From Thamnaconus septentrionalis (taxonomy: Eukaryota; Chordata; Actinopteri; Tetraodontiformes; Monacanthidae): a DNA stretch of 64,000 nucleotides. The DNA lies in contig CM020519.1 of assembly GCA_009823395.1 (NCBI GenBank), forward strand, positions 672,501-736,500, given 5' to 3'. The position numbers were made by a program, and so were the translations under genes. The stretch's first letter is position 1, and the number at the start of each line of letters is the position of its first letter. Positions 49,799 to 63,769 of this stretch are shown piece by piece. The notes under the pieces were generated by a model. It was not told where the DNA came from. It saw only the letters and a list, made by a program, of their open reading frames with translations, and ran no database searches.

Positions 49799-49821
49799 AA
49801 AAAAAAAAAAAAAAAAAAAAG
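49799..49821. repeat. Poly(A) run upstream of the first P450
   Basis: A run of about 22 A. It could be the tail of a retroposed fragment, but no body is recognised next to it. Confidence 0.6.
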
Positions 49822-49972
49822 GCTATTAAAAGCTTCCACAAACAGTTTATTGAGAACCTTAGAAACCATCACGGTTCAGCTTTTAATGGTCCAGTAAGGA
49901 GGTCACTAGGACACGACAGCAGCCAAACCTTTCAGTAACACAATTATCACATTTTCATTTCAAACTTATTTT

Positions 49973-50744
49973 TCGCTTAACACGATCACGATTTTTGTGC
50001 CGATCACCGATCAGTGAGCTTGTTTAAGGGAATTAACCCCGAAGGAAGCACGGTACTTCGGCCCTGAAGAAGACGAATCTCCCCTGTGTCTCCCGACCAC
50101 GGTCCGGACCGAAATCAGGAACGGTTAACAGTACTTATATACTTATGTGCTGTTTCCTGAGTATCAATAAAGTTTTTTGCTTAAGCATCCGTTTCGGAGT
50201 TTGCTTTTCTTTTTTTTTCTCCGGCGCTGCGTTTCTTGAACTCGACATGCTCCTCCGTGTGTATATTTTCCAAGTGCCTGATTAAATTTGTCGTGTTGAA
50301 GATTTTTGCCGAAGTTCCCCCGCGAGGTATTGTAGCGTTGCATATATTACAGATAGCTTGTGCTACGTCTGTTTCTCTCACTTTGAAAAAGTTCCACACC
50401 TCCGACATGTTTGTTTGTGTCGCCCATGGATGTTGCTGTCGTGAAGATTCAAAGAAACTTTATTGTCCGTCACATGGCGACAGTACTCAAAACAGGAAGA
50501 GGCATGGAGACGAAAATGAAGTTTTTTGAATCATGAATCATGAGCTCTCGGATACAAACGAATAAACATGTCGATGCTGTGAAACTACTTTGGAGTAAAT
50601 GAGACGGATTAAAAAAGTTTCAACACGACCATGACGTCATTGATTGGATCGGTGATTTATGAAATGACGCCCGATCACGAACATTTGAAAAAATGCCAAA
50701 TATCGGCCGATCCAATATAGCCGATAGGATCGGTGTTAAGCCTA
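49973..50744. mobile_element. Short hAT-type transposon with 8-bp target duplication
   Basis: CTTATTTT is found directly at both sides (49965-49972 and 50745-50752). The ends are inverted repeats: left TCGCTTAACACGATC, right GATCGGTGTTAAGCCTA. An 8-bp duplication is characteristic of hAT elements. The 772-bp body is too short for a transposase and encodes only a BED-type zinc finger. Confidence 0.75.
50181..50408 (-). pseudogene. BED zinc-finger fragment of a hAT transposase
   Basis: A 75-codon frame reads EVWNFFKV, then CNIC, a short linker, TTNLIRHLENIH: the C2H2-like BED finger found at the N-terminus of hAT transposases and ZBED proteins. The catalytic core and dimerisation domain are absent. 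It begins at a Met and ends at a stop, so a small DNA-binding peptide could be made. That is possible but unsupported. Confidence 0.7.
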
Positions 50745-50881
50745 CTTATTTTCCACCTGTGGTTTCTGAATTCCTGGCCAGGCTGAAGGTCTCAGCGCCA
50801 CTTTCAGAATTTCTTTCTGTTGCTCCTCAACGATGATTCACTGGTCAGGACGAACCAGGGACACAGTTTCTAACCCTAGAC

Positions 50882-50882
<1 letters not shown>

Positions 50883-50927
<45 letters not shown>
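50883..50927. repeat. CTG trinucleotide repeat
   Basis: About 14 CTG units in the spacer between the two P450 genes. Confidence 0.95.
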
Positions 50928-50929
<2 letters not shown>

Positions 50930-51354
50930 TGCAGGGCAAACAAGTCCATCAAGTCCAATCGTGACTGGCCTGGTGGACAAAACTGGGTCAGGACAAAAAA
51001 AAAAACAGCTCATCAGGTGATGCCAGGATAGTTGCCCATCAAACTTGTGACTTTGTTTGGCCAGTTGAGAGCCAATAAGCGTGAGTCTGTCAGGACACCG
51101 CGTCCTCTTGCTGGAACTGTGGCTCTCTTCAAATTTACAATAAACACTCATTATTGCCCTCGTCATTGTACTCGTGAAAAAACGAAGGAAGCAGATTATA
51201 AAACACATAACTCTTGTTGACCTTGAACCTCAACCTCGGTGGAAGCAGTCGGCAGACGTCTTTGAAGATTGGACGGTTTTTCACTTTCAGGCGTCGACTT
51301 CATGATTTCTGTGACCCAGTTGGCAGCTTTGCCACGTTGCACAACCAGAAAAGT

Positions 51355-51890
51355 CAAAAGCTGTGTTCCAGTGACCATTAGTATTGCGCAAACCTGAACA
51401 TGGCAATAAAAACTCGTAATGGAAACCTACGTACATTTCGAAAAACCTCTCAAATATGGCTCAAAGGTTTTGACTCTCATCAGGTGGTTTTTCACAGGGA
51501 TCCACATCGAGGAATATCGCAGAAGTGTCATGGAAACACTTTTTTCTCATTGACACGTCAGCGGACTTGACATACTGGGTCATGTGACCAGTTCACTGAC
51601 CAGTGGCAATGGCGCGCTATGATTGGACGAAGGAGGAGGCGGAATATTTTTTACAAGTCACCTTAGAGAAAAAAACAAAAACAACCATTTTTGACAGAAA
51701 ACAAACGTAAACAAACAAAAGCAAACGTAATTCTCGTAAATCTTGCGAGACGAGATTTCAGGAGAATTACGTCTTATGATCTTCGCACCATTCAATGGAA
51801 ACACCTGCAAATCACAGTTGTACTTTGTCGAAATTTTTGAAATATTGCTTTTATTTGGCGAAAAACTCTCATGGAAACGCAGCTATTGAC
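51355..51890. mobile_element. MITE-like dispersed repeat, copy 2
   Basis: Related to 6870-7305. It shares ATCAGGTGGTTTTTCACA, TGTCATGGAAACACT, GACACGTCAGCGGACTTGAC, and GCGCTATGATTGGACGAAGG. The right end TCATGGAAACGCAGCTA is better preserved than in copy 1; the left end is degraded (GCTGTGTTCCAGTGACC). Confidence 0.7.
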
Positions 51891-52736
51891 ATTTGGAGCA
51901 CATTCGAGATTTCGACTTCCTTCCGACGACCGTTAGTGACCTTCAGTCTGACACGACCGTTTATCTTCATGGAAGGATTGAACAGAGTTGAGGAAACAGA
52001 GGAAAATGACCCACTGACCTTTGACGTGGTGACGAGGTGACCGGTCCCTCAGTCAACCAATCAACACGAGCCAGAGCGCCGCCTGCTGGTGTACAACGCC
52101 TCCTTCGGTGGTTTCACCCTCCTGCTTGTTCTGAGTCTACCATTTTTTCACCACTAGAGGCCGACGTCAGGCTGAACCACTAATTCCAGGGGCTCAACTA
52201 TTTTAAATCTCACATTTTGACAAATAACCATCAAATTATTAAAATCATCCATCATTCATCATGAGACGCTAGTCGAGGGTGGGATGGGGGCGGGGCCAGG
52301 GTAAACTGGAGAAGCTCAGACCGGTCGAACAGCCACTGTGACTGTGGAAGGTGATTCAATGGAATCAGATGTGGCTCAGACAACAAGATACGCACACAGG
52401 CAAACACACAGGCAAACACACAGACACACAACCTTCTGGTTACTTGGCCGTCGCTGTCAATAAAGTTTGCTGGGCTGGATTCCTGCTGACCTGCTTTCTG
52501 TGGCTGCAGGTTGTTGCTTTCAGTCGACCAAAGGTTTTTACTTCTCCTGCATGTGACGGTGGTTGATTATTACCTTTATTCACAGACAATAAAAGTCATT
52601 ACTCTGAAACCAGTTGAAGTGTATCCAGCTCATGGCCACATATGGTTTATTCATTTATTTTCCAGTGGATCTACACCATCGGTACTTCTGAACCTCGTCG
52701 ACCTTTCAGCGGTAGTTCTCCGTGACCTCCCCGACC
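51891..52736. other. Spacer downstream of the second P450
   Basis: No gene is recognised. AATAAAG near 52459 is on the plus strand. For the minus-strand P450, TTTATT at about 52575 or 52648 could supply a poly(A) signal, giving a 3' UTR of about 90-160 bp. Confidence 0.45.
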
Positions 52737-56225
<3,489 letters not shown>

Positions 56226-56429
56226 GGTCCTGGTTCTGGTTCCTGGTTTTGGTTCTGGTGAAGGTCCAAGTGCTTCTGCTGCAGAATAAACAATGACTGA
56301 GCCAACGTGATGAGGAGATCGATGTGAAAGAAGACTCTGTCAACCTCTTTGCTCCTCCTCCTCCATCCACTGAGGAGGAGGAGCAAGAGAGAGAGAGACA
56401 AAGTTTCAAATTCAATACTATTTATTCAT

Positions 56430-57110
56430 CAGTGGGTTCGACTCTGGGCGTGAGACCTCTTTGTGTGGAGTTCGTATGTTCTCCCTGTGTCTGCTAGGTT
56501 CTCCATGTTCTCCCTGTGTCTGCTAGGTTCTCACCGTGTTCTCTCTGTGTCTGCTAGGTTCTCCATGTTCTCCCTGTGTCTGCTGGGTTCTCATCATGTT
56601 CTCCATGTTCTCCTGTGTCTGCTGGGTTCTCTCCATGTTCTCTCTGTGTCTGCTAGGTTCTCACCATGTTCTCCATGTTCTCCCTGTGTCTGCTAGGTTC
56701 TCCATGTTCTCCATATGTCTGCTGGGTTCTCACCATGTTCTCCATGTTCTCCCTGTGTCTGCTAGGTTCTCCATGTTCTCCATATGTCTGCTGCGTTCTC
56801 TTAATGCTCTCCATGTTCTCTCTGTGTCTGCTGGGTTCTCACCAGGTTCTCCCTGTGTCTGCTAGGTTCTCACCATGTTCTCCATGTTCTCCCTGTGTCT
56901 GCTAGGTTCTCCATGTTCTCCCTGTGTCTACTAGGTTCTCACCATGTTCTCCATGTTCTCCCTGTGTCTGCTAGGTTCTCCATGTTCTCCCTGTGTCTGC
57001 TGGGTTCTCACCATGTTCTCCATATGTCTGCTGGGTTCTCACCAGGTTCTCCCTGTGTCTACTAGGTTCTCAACATGTTCTCCATGTTCTCTCTGTGTCT
57101 GCTGGGTTCT
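56430..57110. repeat. Tandem repeat of GTTCTCCCTGTGTCTGCTAG-type units
   Basis: About 650 bp of alternating TCTCACCATGTTCTCCATG and TTCTCCCTGTGTCTGCTAG units. The left edge (GTGTGGAGTTCGTATGTTCT) is a phrase common in fish dispersed repeats, suggesting a local expansion from one such insertion. Confidence 0.88.
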
Positions 57111-57112
57111 CT

Positions 57113-57690
57113 TAAAGGGCACCTATGATGCTTTTCCACTTTTCTGAGCTTTAAAAACTGTTACAAAGTTGAACCCTATCGTCAAACGATCGAAAATGGT
57201 CAAATAATGAGGTTCATGCAAATTGTTGGCCATGGTTCTAAACGCTCAGTTCACAGAGATTTTTTTCAACACTGGGAACGCAATGACGTCATTGCGTTCC
57301 GGATCTCCTTTCATGGCCAAGCTCAGGCACACTCTCGGACTGGTTCCGACTCTATGACTGCAGTGATCGTTTCAGCGTCCAGATTTTCTCTGCTAGGACA
57401 GTGTTTTGATGCGAGTCAACAGTATGAAACCAAATCATTCTAAGCCCTATTAAAATGTCTGGCAAAAATACAAAACAAAAACACGGTCAGTACACAAAGT
57501 AAAATATATTTCCGGGGACACGGAAGGCACAAAAAACGTCCAGGAACCGTCGGTCCGCCTTGCGGCCGTAACTCAGCCCGCGCTGGGTCCGTACGGAGCT
57601 GGATTAGCCGGTAAACAGCTGCTAAAGGGTGAAGCCTTCACGACGGTAAGTGTTTAAATTGTGCCTGTTTAGTAAAATTTGCCGTTTACT
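57113..57690. other. Repeat-like spacer upstream of zbtb1
   Basis: It begins AAAGGGCACCTATGATGC, similar to ends of DNA elements common in fish. It contains the palindrome listed separately, and no gene. Confidence 0.4.
57275..57300. promoter_or_regulatory. 26-bp perfect palindrome centred on a CRE
   Basis: GGAACGCAATGAC followed immediately by its reverse complement. The centre is TGACGTCA, the full CREB/ATF site. It lies about 0.9-1 kb upstream of the zbtb1 CpG region. Use as an element is not shown. Confidence 0.5.
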
Positions 57691-57749
57691 CTCAGCTCTG
57701 TAGGGGTGTGTGTGTGTGTGTGTGTGTGTGCGAATGATTGTTTGTTATT

Positions 57750-57890
57750 GTTGATCTCTATGTGGCCCTGCGACAAACTGGTGACTTGACCTTCACCTGA
57801 TAACAGCTGGGAGAGGCTCCAGCAGACCCCCATTGACCCTGAGCTCAGGAATAAGCAGGTATGGAAAATGGATGGATGGATGAAATTGAT
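57750..57890 (+). repeat. Fragment of a common fish interspersed repeat
   Basis: It reads TGTGGCCCTGCGACAAACTG through GGGAGAGGCTCCAGCAGACC and ends in GAAAATGGATGGATGGATG, the typical 3' end of a very abundant fish repeat. It may be the partner of the sequence expanded at 56430-57110. Confidence 0.65.
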
Positions 57891-58249
57891 GAGTCCACAG
57901 CTAATGTTCACAGACTTTTATTGTTATCAGGAAGAAAAACCACCATTATGGACTATCTAAGTTATAAAAGTTAGATAGTTAGTTAGTTATCTAAGTTTCT
58001 GAATTTTATGACGAGCCGCATTACAGTTTGTTCAAATTTAAGTAAATAATAATAATAACAACAATAAAAAAAAACATTTTATTGGAAACAAAACGTTCTG
58101 ATGTTTGTTCTCTTACACACTCATTCAACTGACTTAGATTACAAAGTCACATTTAAATGACTCATCACATTTATTTATCAGTTTATCGCACGTCACGAGT
58201 ATGTCACGCTCGCCACAAAAGGTTTATTTTGAAGGTCAGCAATGTGACC

Positions 58250-58511
58250 GGAAATGTTTTATTTTGTCTCTGCGCCACATTTCCTCCCCGTCGGCTTGTG
58301 CGGAAGTTCTTTCATCCTGCAGGAGGAGGAGAAGAAGAAGAAGAAGAAGAAGATCGGGGAGGAAGAAGAGGAAGAGGAGCTCCAGCTTCGTCTCAACTTT
58401 CTTCCCGAGGGCGACAACACACCGCCCGGAGCGGAAACTTCCTCCTGTCGGGGGGGAACTCTCACCGTCCCGCCGCCGACAGCAGCTCCTCCGCCGGCCT
58501 CCGGAGCCTCG
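58250..58511 (+). promoter_or_regulatory. zbtb1 CpG-rich promoter and non-coding first exon
   Basis: CpG-dense sequence extends to about 59110. A good donor GTGAGTTG follows position 58511, so exon 1 probably ends there. GAAGAAG and CTG/CGG triplet runs are embedded (58331-58352, 58587-58625). The transcription start is not visible. Confidence 0.55.
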
Positions 58512-59185
58512 GTGAGTTGACGGCTCTCCGTCCCGCCCTCCGAGCCGCCTTGGCCGGGGAGACGGAAGAGAGAAACCCCCGCGGCCTGCTGCTGCTGCTG
58601 CTGCTGCGGCGGCGGCGGCGGCTGCTGCTAGCTGCGTGCGGGTAGCCGTGCGGGGGTGGCGGGACTGTTTGCGGGAGAGACATCAGTGAAACGCGACACT
58701 TGCGTTTATGTTTATGTCGCTACATCCTGTTTGCGCTTTTCAAAATAAAAGCGTTGGCGCTGTCGCTCGCTAGCCGCGACCCTCAGCGAAATCCCAAAGC
58801 AAGTTTTTCTTCCTTTATGTTTTTCGTTCACACTGCGGACGTTTTAACGTCGTAAAGACACGTTGACTCTGACGGCGTAACGACGTGCTGCCGTTTTATG
58901 TCGGAGCTCTGCGCCCAGAAGCTTCCGGTCTGGTCGACGCTAGCCGCAGCTAGCTTACTCTGGCTAACCGCCGTGGAGCTCGAAGCTCCATTTTAGCTGC
59001 TAGTTGCCGTCGAGTTGTGCTCCCCGCTCCACCGGCACTCTGCCGGCGGGTCCCGGTGGTCGACAGCCGGGCGGAGCGTCCGGCAGGAGGCTCAACGGCC
59101 CCGCTGATATTCGGGACTCGGGATTAGTGGGTCCAGGATCCAGCTGTGGAGCTGGTTCAGTTGGTATTTGTGACACAAAAGTGGA

Positions 59186-59222
<37 letters not shown>

Positions 59223-59437
59223 GATTCGTTTTTTCATCCTTTACTCAGCGTTTTCTGTTGGCTCCGCCTCCTCTCTGACGCAGTTTCAGCCCCTGGCATC
59301 AACCATATGAGAGTTCAGCACTAAATATCAGTCTGTCTTGACCTTTGACCTCCACAATGACCCAGTGTTGGACCATCCAAAGCCAAACGTGATGTTCCGA
59401 ACTTGATCTCAGAAAGATCCTGTTGTCCTCCACTGAC

Positions 59438-59700
59438 CTTCTTCTTCTTCTTCTTCTTCTTCTTCTTCTTCTTCTCTTCTTCTTCTTCTTCTTCTTCTTC
59501 TTCTTCTGTTCTTCTTCTTCTTCTTCTTCTTCTTCTCTTCTTCTTCTTCTTCTTCTTCTTCTTCTTCTTCTTCTTCTTCTTCTTCTTCTTCTTCTTCTTC
59601 TTCTTCTCTTCTTCTGTTCTTCGTCTTCTCTTCTTCTTCTCTTCTTCTTCTCTTCTTCTTCTTCTTCTTCTTCTTCTTCTCCTCTTCTTCTTCTCCTCCT
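59438..59700. repeat. CTT repeat tract before the zbtb1 coding exon
   Basis: About 260 bp of CTT units with a few CTCTT and TGTT interruptions, followed by CTCCTCCTGTGGTGTGCAG and the exon at about 59711. It acts as an extended polypyrimidine tract. The complementary strand is GAA repeat. Confidence 0.97.
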
Positions 59701-59736
59701 GTGGTGTGCAGGGGGAGGCAGGGAGGCAGAAGGAGG

Positions 59737-61870
59737 ATGGCGAGGCCGAGCCACAGCGACCACGTGCTGCAGCAGCTCAACAACCAGCGCGAGTGGGGCT
59801 TCCTGTGCGACTGCCTCATCGCCGTGGGCGACACCTACTTCCGGGCGCACAAGGCCGTGCTAGCCGCCTGCAGCTCCTACTTCCGCATGCTCTTCATCCG
59901 CGACCAGCAGGGGGCGGGCCGCCTGGACCTGAGCAACATGCGCATCAGCGCCGAGTGCTTCGACCTCATCCTGCAGCTCATGTACCTGGGCCGCATCGCC
60001 GTGGGCGGCTACGAGTTCGAGGAGCTCAAGGCCTCCATGGCCCACCTGCAGATGTACTACATCCCCGACTCGCTGGACGACCTGCGCGACATCCGCAGCT
60101 CCACCCTCGCCCCCTCTTCCTCCTCCTCCTCCTCCTCCACCTCCAGCTCCTCCGCCGGTCCTGTGGGCGGGAAGATGATGTTTGGCGTGCGCATGTTTGA
60201 CCAGCAGAGGCCCAACGCCGCCGCCACCGCCGCCGCCGCCGAGTCCGAGCGTCTGCCTAAAGTGGCGAGCATCACGGCGGCGGGGCGACCCCTGCCTCCG
60301 CCCGCCGTCTCCATCAGCAGCAGGGCGGTGGCGGCGGAGGAGGCGGCTGCGGCTGTCAAGGGCCCCCTCATGGTGGCGCCCCTGGTGGCGGAGGGCGGTA
60401 TGGAGCAACCCTGCGACCTGAGGAAGCGTTCGGGCGGCGGCGGCAAGAGCGCGGCGCTGAAGGAGCGGCCCCGCTTCGGCCGCACCTACACCTGCGACGA
60501 CTGCGGCTTCGTGTTCAGCTGCGAGAAGCTGCTGATCGAGCACATCCTCACCTGCACCAACCGCAAGGCCTTCCAGCGGCCACCGAGGGGCGCCGGCGAG
60601 TCCGCAAAGTCGGCCGAGAGCTCCGCCTCCGGCGGCGGCAGCAGCGGCGGCGGCGGCGGCAGCGGGGAGGAGCAGCGGGTCGTCTGCAAGGGCGAGGACG
60701 AGGAGGAGGAGGAGGAGGAGGAGGAGGGGGGCGTGTCCGGATCCATCAGGGGCGTGGCCATCAAGACGGAGATGGAGATGATCGCGGTGGGCGGCCTGGA
60801 GAAGGAGGAGGGCGAGGAGGAGTCGGGCGTCCCGGCCAAACTGCGCAAGGTCAAAGAGGAGGAGGAGGAGGAGCCCGAGGCGGGCGGCGGCGACGCCCCC
60901 TGCGAGGTGTGCGGCGAGCTGCTGGCCGAGGAGGACAAGTCGGCCCACTACCTGTCCAGTCACATGGGCCACGTGTGCGCCTGCGGCAGGTGCGGCCAGG
61001 TGCTGATCCGAGGGCGGCAGCTGCAGGAGCACGCAGAGCGCTGCGGCGAGTCGGGCGGCGCCGGCGAGGAGGGCGAGGACGGCGAGGAGGAGGAGGAGGA
61101 GGAGGAGGGCGGGGCCTCGCTGCTGCTGCTGGAGGAGGACGGGGAGGAGGGCGAGGGGCCGCACAGCGTGATGAGGATGATGATGATGGAGGAGGAAGAG
61201 GACGAGGAGGAGGAGGGCGAGGAGGCGGGCGAGCTCTCCTGCTCCCACTGCGGCCTCCTCTTCCAGACGGAGAGCCTGGCGCTGGAGCACGCCCTGGCCT
61301 GCCACCAGGGGGAGCTGCTGCTGCTCCGACCGCCCCGACGCTGGACGGCGGCGGCGGTTCTCGGCGGCGGGCGGCGGCGGCGAGGACGAGCCCGCCAACG
61401 CCGCCGCCAACGCCACCAACAACGCGCCGCGCGGCGCCGACCACCACCGGCGCAAACACTTCTGCGCCATCTGCGGCAAAGGCTTCTTCCAGCGCTGCCA
61501 CCTGCGCGAGCACCACACGGTGCACACGCGCCAGAAGCAGTTCGCCTGCGCCACCTGCGGCAAGCAGTTCCTGCGCGAGCGCCAGCTGCGCCTGCACACC
61601 GACATGCACCGCGGCGTGGCGCGCTACGTCTGCCCCGTGTGCGAGCAGGGCGCCTTCCTCAAGCACGACCACGTGCGGCACCTGGCGTCGCACCTGGCGG
61701 CCGGCGAGGCCATCTGCCAGGTGTGCTTCCAGATCTTCCCCGGCGGCGAGCAGCTGCGCCGCCACATGGACGCCCACCTGTACGTGTGCGGCGTGTGCGG
61801 CGACAAGTTCCGCCTGCGCAAGGACATGCGCAGCCACTACAACTCCCGCCACGCCAAGGTCAGGCTGTAG
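59737..61870 (+). CDS. zbtb1: Zinc finger and BTB domain protein 1, frame break before last five fingers
   Basis: ZBTB1 is a nuclear BTB/zinc-finger repressor needed for lymphocyte development and for the response to stalled replication. The coding region is one exon, as in mammals. It starts [20 protein letters not shown], with the BTB domain at about residues 1-120 ([31 protein letters not shown]). Then come a CCHC finger ([19 protein letters not shown]), the UBZ4-like finger [20 protein letters not shown], an acidic low-complexity stretch, and a finger beginning [17 protein letters not shown]. From about 61370 the conserved sequence ([19 protein letters not shown] and four more fingers to [15 protein letters not shown]) continues in the +1 frame and stops at 61868-61870. 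The shift lies in the GGC-rich stretch 61320-61375. It is most simply an extra G at 61369-61371, likely a sequence error. Confidence 0.9.
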
Positions 61871-62129
61871 GGGGCGGCGGCGGCGGCGGCGGCGTGCGGT
61901 GATAAAAAGCCATAAATGTGAGAAGAACTACAAAATGAAACCTGCACTTTTCGGGGGGGGGGAAAAACCAGGATGAAATGAACGACTTTGCTGAAGGTGA
62001 CCTGAAGGTCACGGCGTTCCTAACTCGCACCCTCACCACAGCCAATCACACGTCCTCGTCCCGGCGCTATAGCAACCACACAAACGTTCCCGCAGCAGCA
62101 CCTTTTCTTTTCCATTTGTAGTTTTTCAG

Positions 62130-62130
<1 letters not shown>

Positions 62131-62163
<33 letters not shown>
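62131..62163. repeat. Poly(T) run in zbtb1 3' UTR
   Basis: About 33 T. The rest of 61871-63080 is non-coding and is interpreted as 3' UTR. Confidence 0.8.
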
Positions 62164-62164
<1 letters not shown>

Positions 62165-63074
62165 TTCCTCCGTCGAAGCCGTCCGGTAAAAATGAAAAAA
62201 CCAAAGCCGTAGGAACGGACCAGAACCTGAGTGGGACTGGGACCCAGTCACTTCCTGTTAGACTCAGCCGCTTTCCTGGAAGCCCGAAGGTCCCGTTTGG
62301 GACGTAAAGACGAGGTTGGACCGAATCGGATCGGCGCCGATCCGCTCTGTCTGGTGCCTTTACCCGAGTCGTCTTCTGTGCTGCTGGTCTCGGGAGCTGA
62401 CAGAACCAGAACCCTCCAAGGTTCCACCACGTCCTTTAAGTCCAGTGGGAGAGTTCTGACCGTGCTTTAAGATGTTTTCAGAACCAGCACCGATTCAGAC
62501 CAGTTTTTAGTCTGGGCCCAGCTGGAAATCAGAACTCAGTCACCACCAATGACTTTAGAACCAAATTCATCGAGAGTCTTAAAACCGTCCAGAACCACTG
62601 AACCAGGAACTCAGAAGGGCCGCAGAACCTTCAGGAAGGTCTGACTGAAGACCTGCAGATACAGCAAGAACCAGAACCAGTTTTCAGAGAGTCCCGACTG
62701 GTTTCACACAGTGCTGAACCTCCTTGGACCCAAACCAGGTCCAGGAACATGTGGTACCAGTCGGTCTAAACCTCTGGTTAACAGCAGGTCCTGCAGCCAG
62801 ACTGAGACCCAAACTCAGACTGATGGTTCTGTGAGCTGCAGAACTTCCTGCCCGGTGGTTCTGATGAGTTTGACGTTGCCTTAAATCCAAGCAAAAAAAA
62901 TATTTGACTGAACTGGACCCGGTCAGAACCGACCCGGGACCGGATGAACTGAGAATGCGAATGGCATCTGTCATATATGTCACTTCCTGTCCAGCTGGAC
63001 CCGCCCGTGTTCTGGTGTTGGTTCTGGTCCACTGAACTGAAATTGTCAACAAATACAAACTTTTTCAGCTTCTC

Positions 63075-63080
63075 AATAAA
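63075..63080 (+). terminator. Probable poly(A) signal of zbtb1
   Basis: AATAAA lies about 1.2 kb past the stop. No earlier canonical signal was found between the stop and this point. Confidence 0.55.
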
Positions 63081-63290
63081 CCAAAAACTATCTGAGAAGA
63101 AACGTCTGGTCTGCTGCTTCTCCTGTAGAACTGTCCAGAACCAGCCTGAGTGAGCGAGTGAGTGAGTGAGCGAGTGAGTGAGTTCTGGACCGACCGGACC
63201 GACCGGACCTGACAACTCGTGAGGTTTCAAACACTGCAGCAGGAAGTTTGAAAGCCAGCAGATGAGGGTCGCTGAGGTCACCTGGTCTCA

Positions 63291-63386
63291 GCAGGTGGAG
63301 CTGGACCTTCTGGCACAGCCACCTGGATCGCCTTGGAGCTCCAAGGCGATCCAGGTGGCTGTGCCAGAAGGTCCAGCTCCACCTGC
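63291..63386. repeat. 96-bp perfect palindrome
   Basis: Arms of 48 bp with no spacer: GCAGGTGGAGCTGG at the left, GGAGCTCC at the centre (63335-63342), CCAGCTCCACCTGC at the right. Every position pairs. It lies between zbtb1 and the next gene. Confidence 0.95.
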
Positions 63387-63540
63387 AGCAGTGCAGCTGC
63401 TTGTTTGTTTGTTTGTTTGTTTGTTCTTTGATTAACCAGGAAGAACTTTGATTTTCTGGAGTGCTGCCTGTTCAAACAAACCCTGGGGGCTCACAGTCCA
63501 ACTCGGCAGGTCTCTCAGCACAAGAGTCGTCTTTGCCGAC

Positions 63541-63769
63541 ATGTCGCCGCTCCACTCTCTGCTGCTGCTGCTGCTATTTGCTGCCGTCAGCCCTCAGGCG
63601 GTTGTCAATCAGACGCGGACAGAGAAGGTCCTCAATCCAGAGAAGGTCCTCAATCCAGAGAAGCCAGAAGGAGACGACAGAGGAGAAGATGTGGGAGCCC
63701 TCCTGCGGCAGCTGAAGGCTCGGGTGGAGGAGTTGGAGAGGAAGCTGGAGGCGCAGCTGGAGGAGCGAG
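63541..63769 (+). CDS. First exon of a secreted coiled-coil protein (partial)
   Basis: The start gives MSPLHSLLLLLLFAAVSPQA, a clear signal peptide. Next is an 18-bp tandem duplication (EKVLNP twice), an acidic stretch and a heptad-rich segment LLRQLKARVEELERKLEAQL. A good donor GTAAGTCC follows 63769, leaving one base of a codon. Signal peptide plus short coiled coil is the usual start of fish C1q-domain or related secreted trimeric proteins. That is only a suggestion, because the later exons lie beyond the window. Confidence 0.6.

Noticed and set aside
56463..57147. Cys/Leu/Ser-rich plus-strand ORFs (CLLGSP repeats)
   Set aside because: They come from the GTTCTCCCTGTGTCTGCTAG tandem repeat.
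59299..59863. Poly-Leu, poly-Phe, poly-Ser, poly-Glu and poly-Lys open frames
   Set aside because: They are translations of the CTT/GAA tract before zbtb1.
59860..61605. 581-codon minus-strand frame opposite zbtb1
   Set aside because: A shadow of the GC-rich zbtb1 coding exon, with no recognisable domain.
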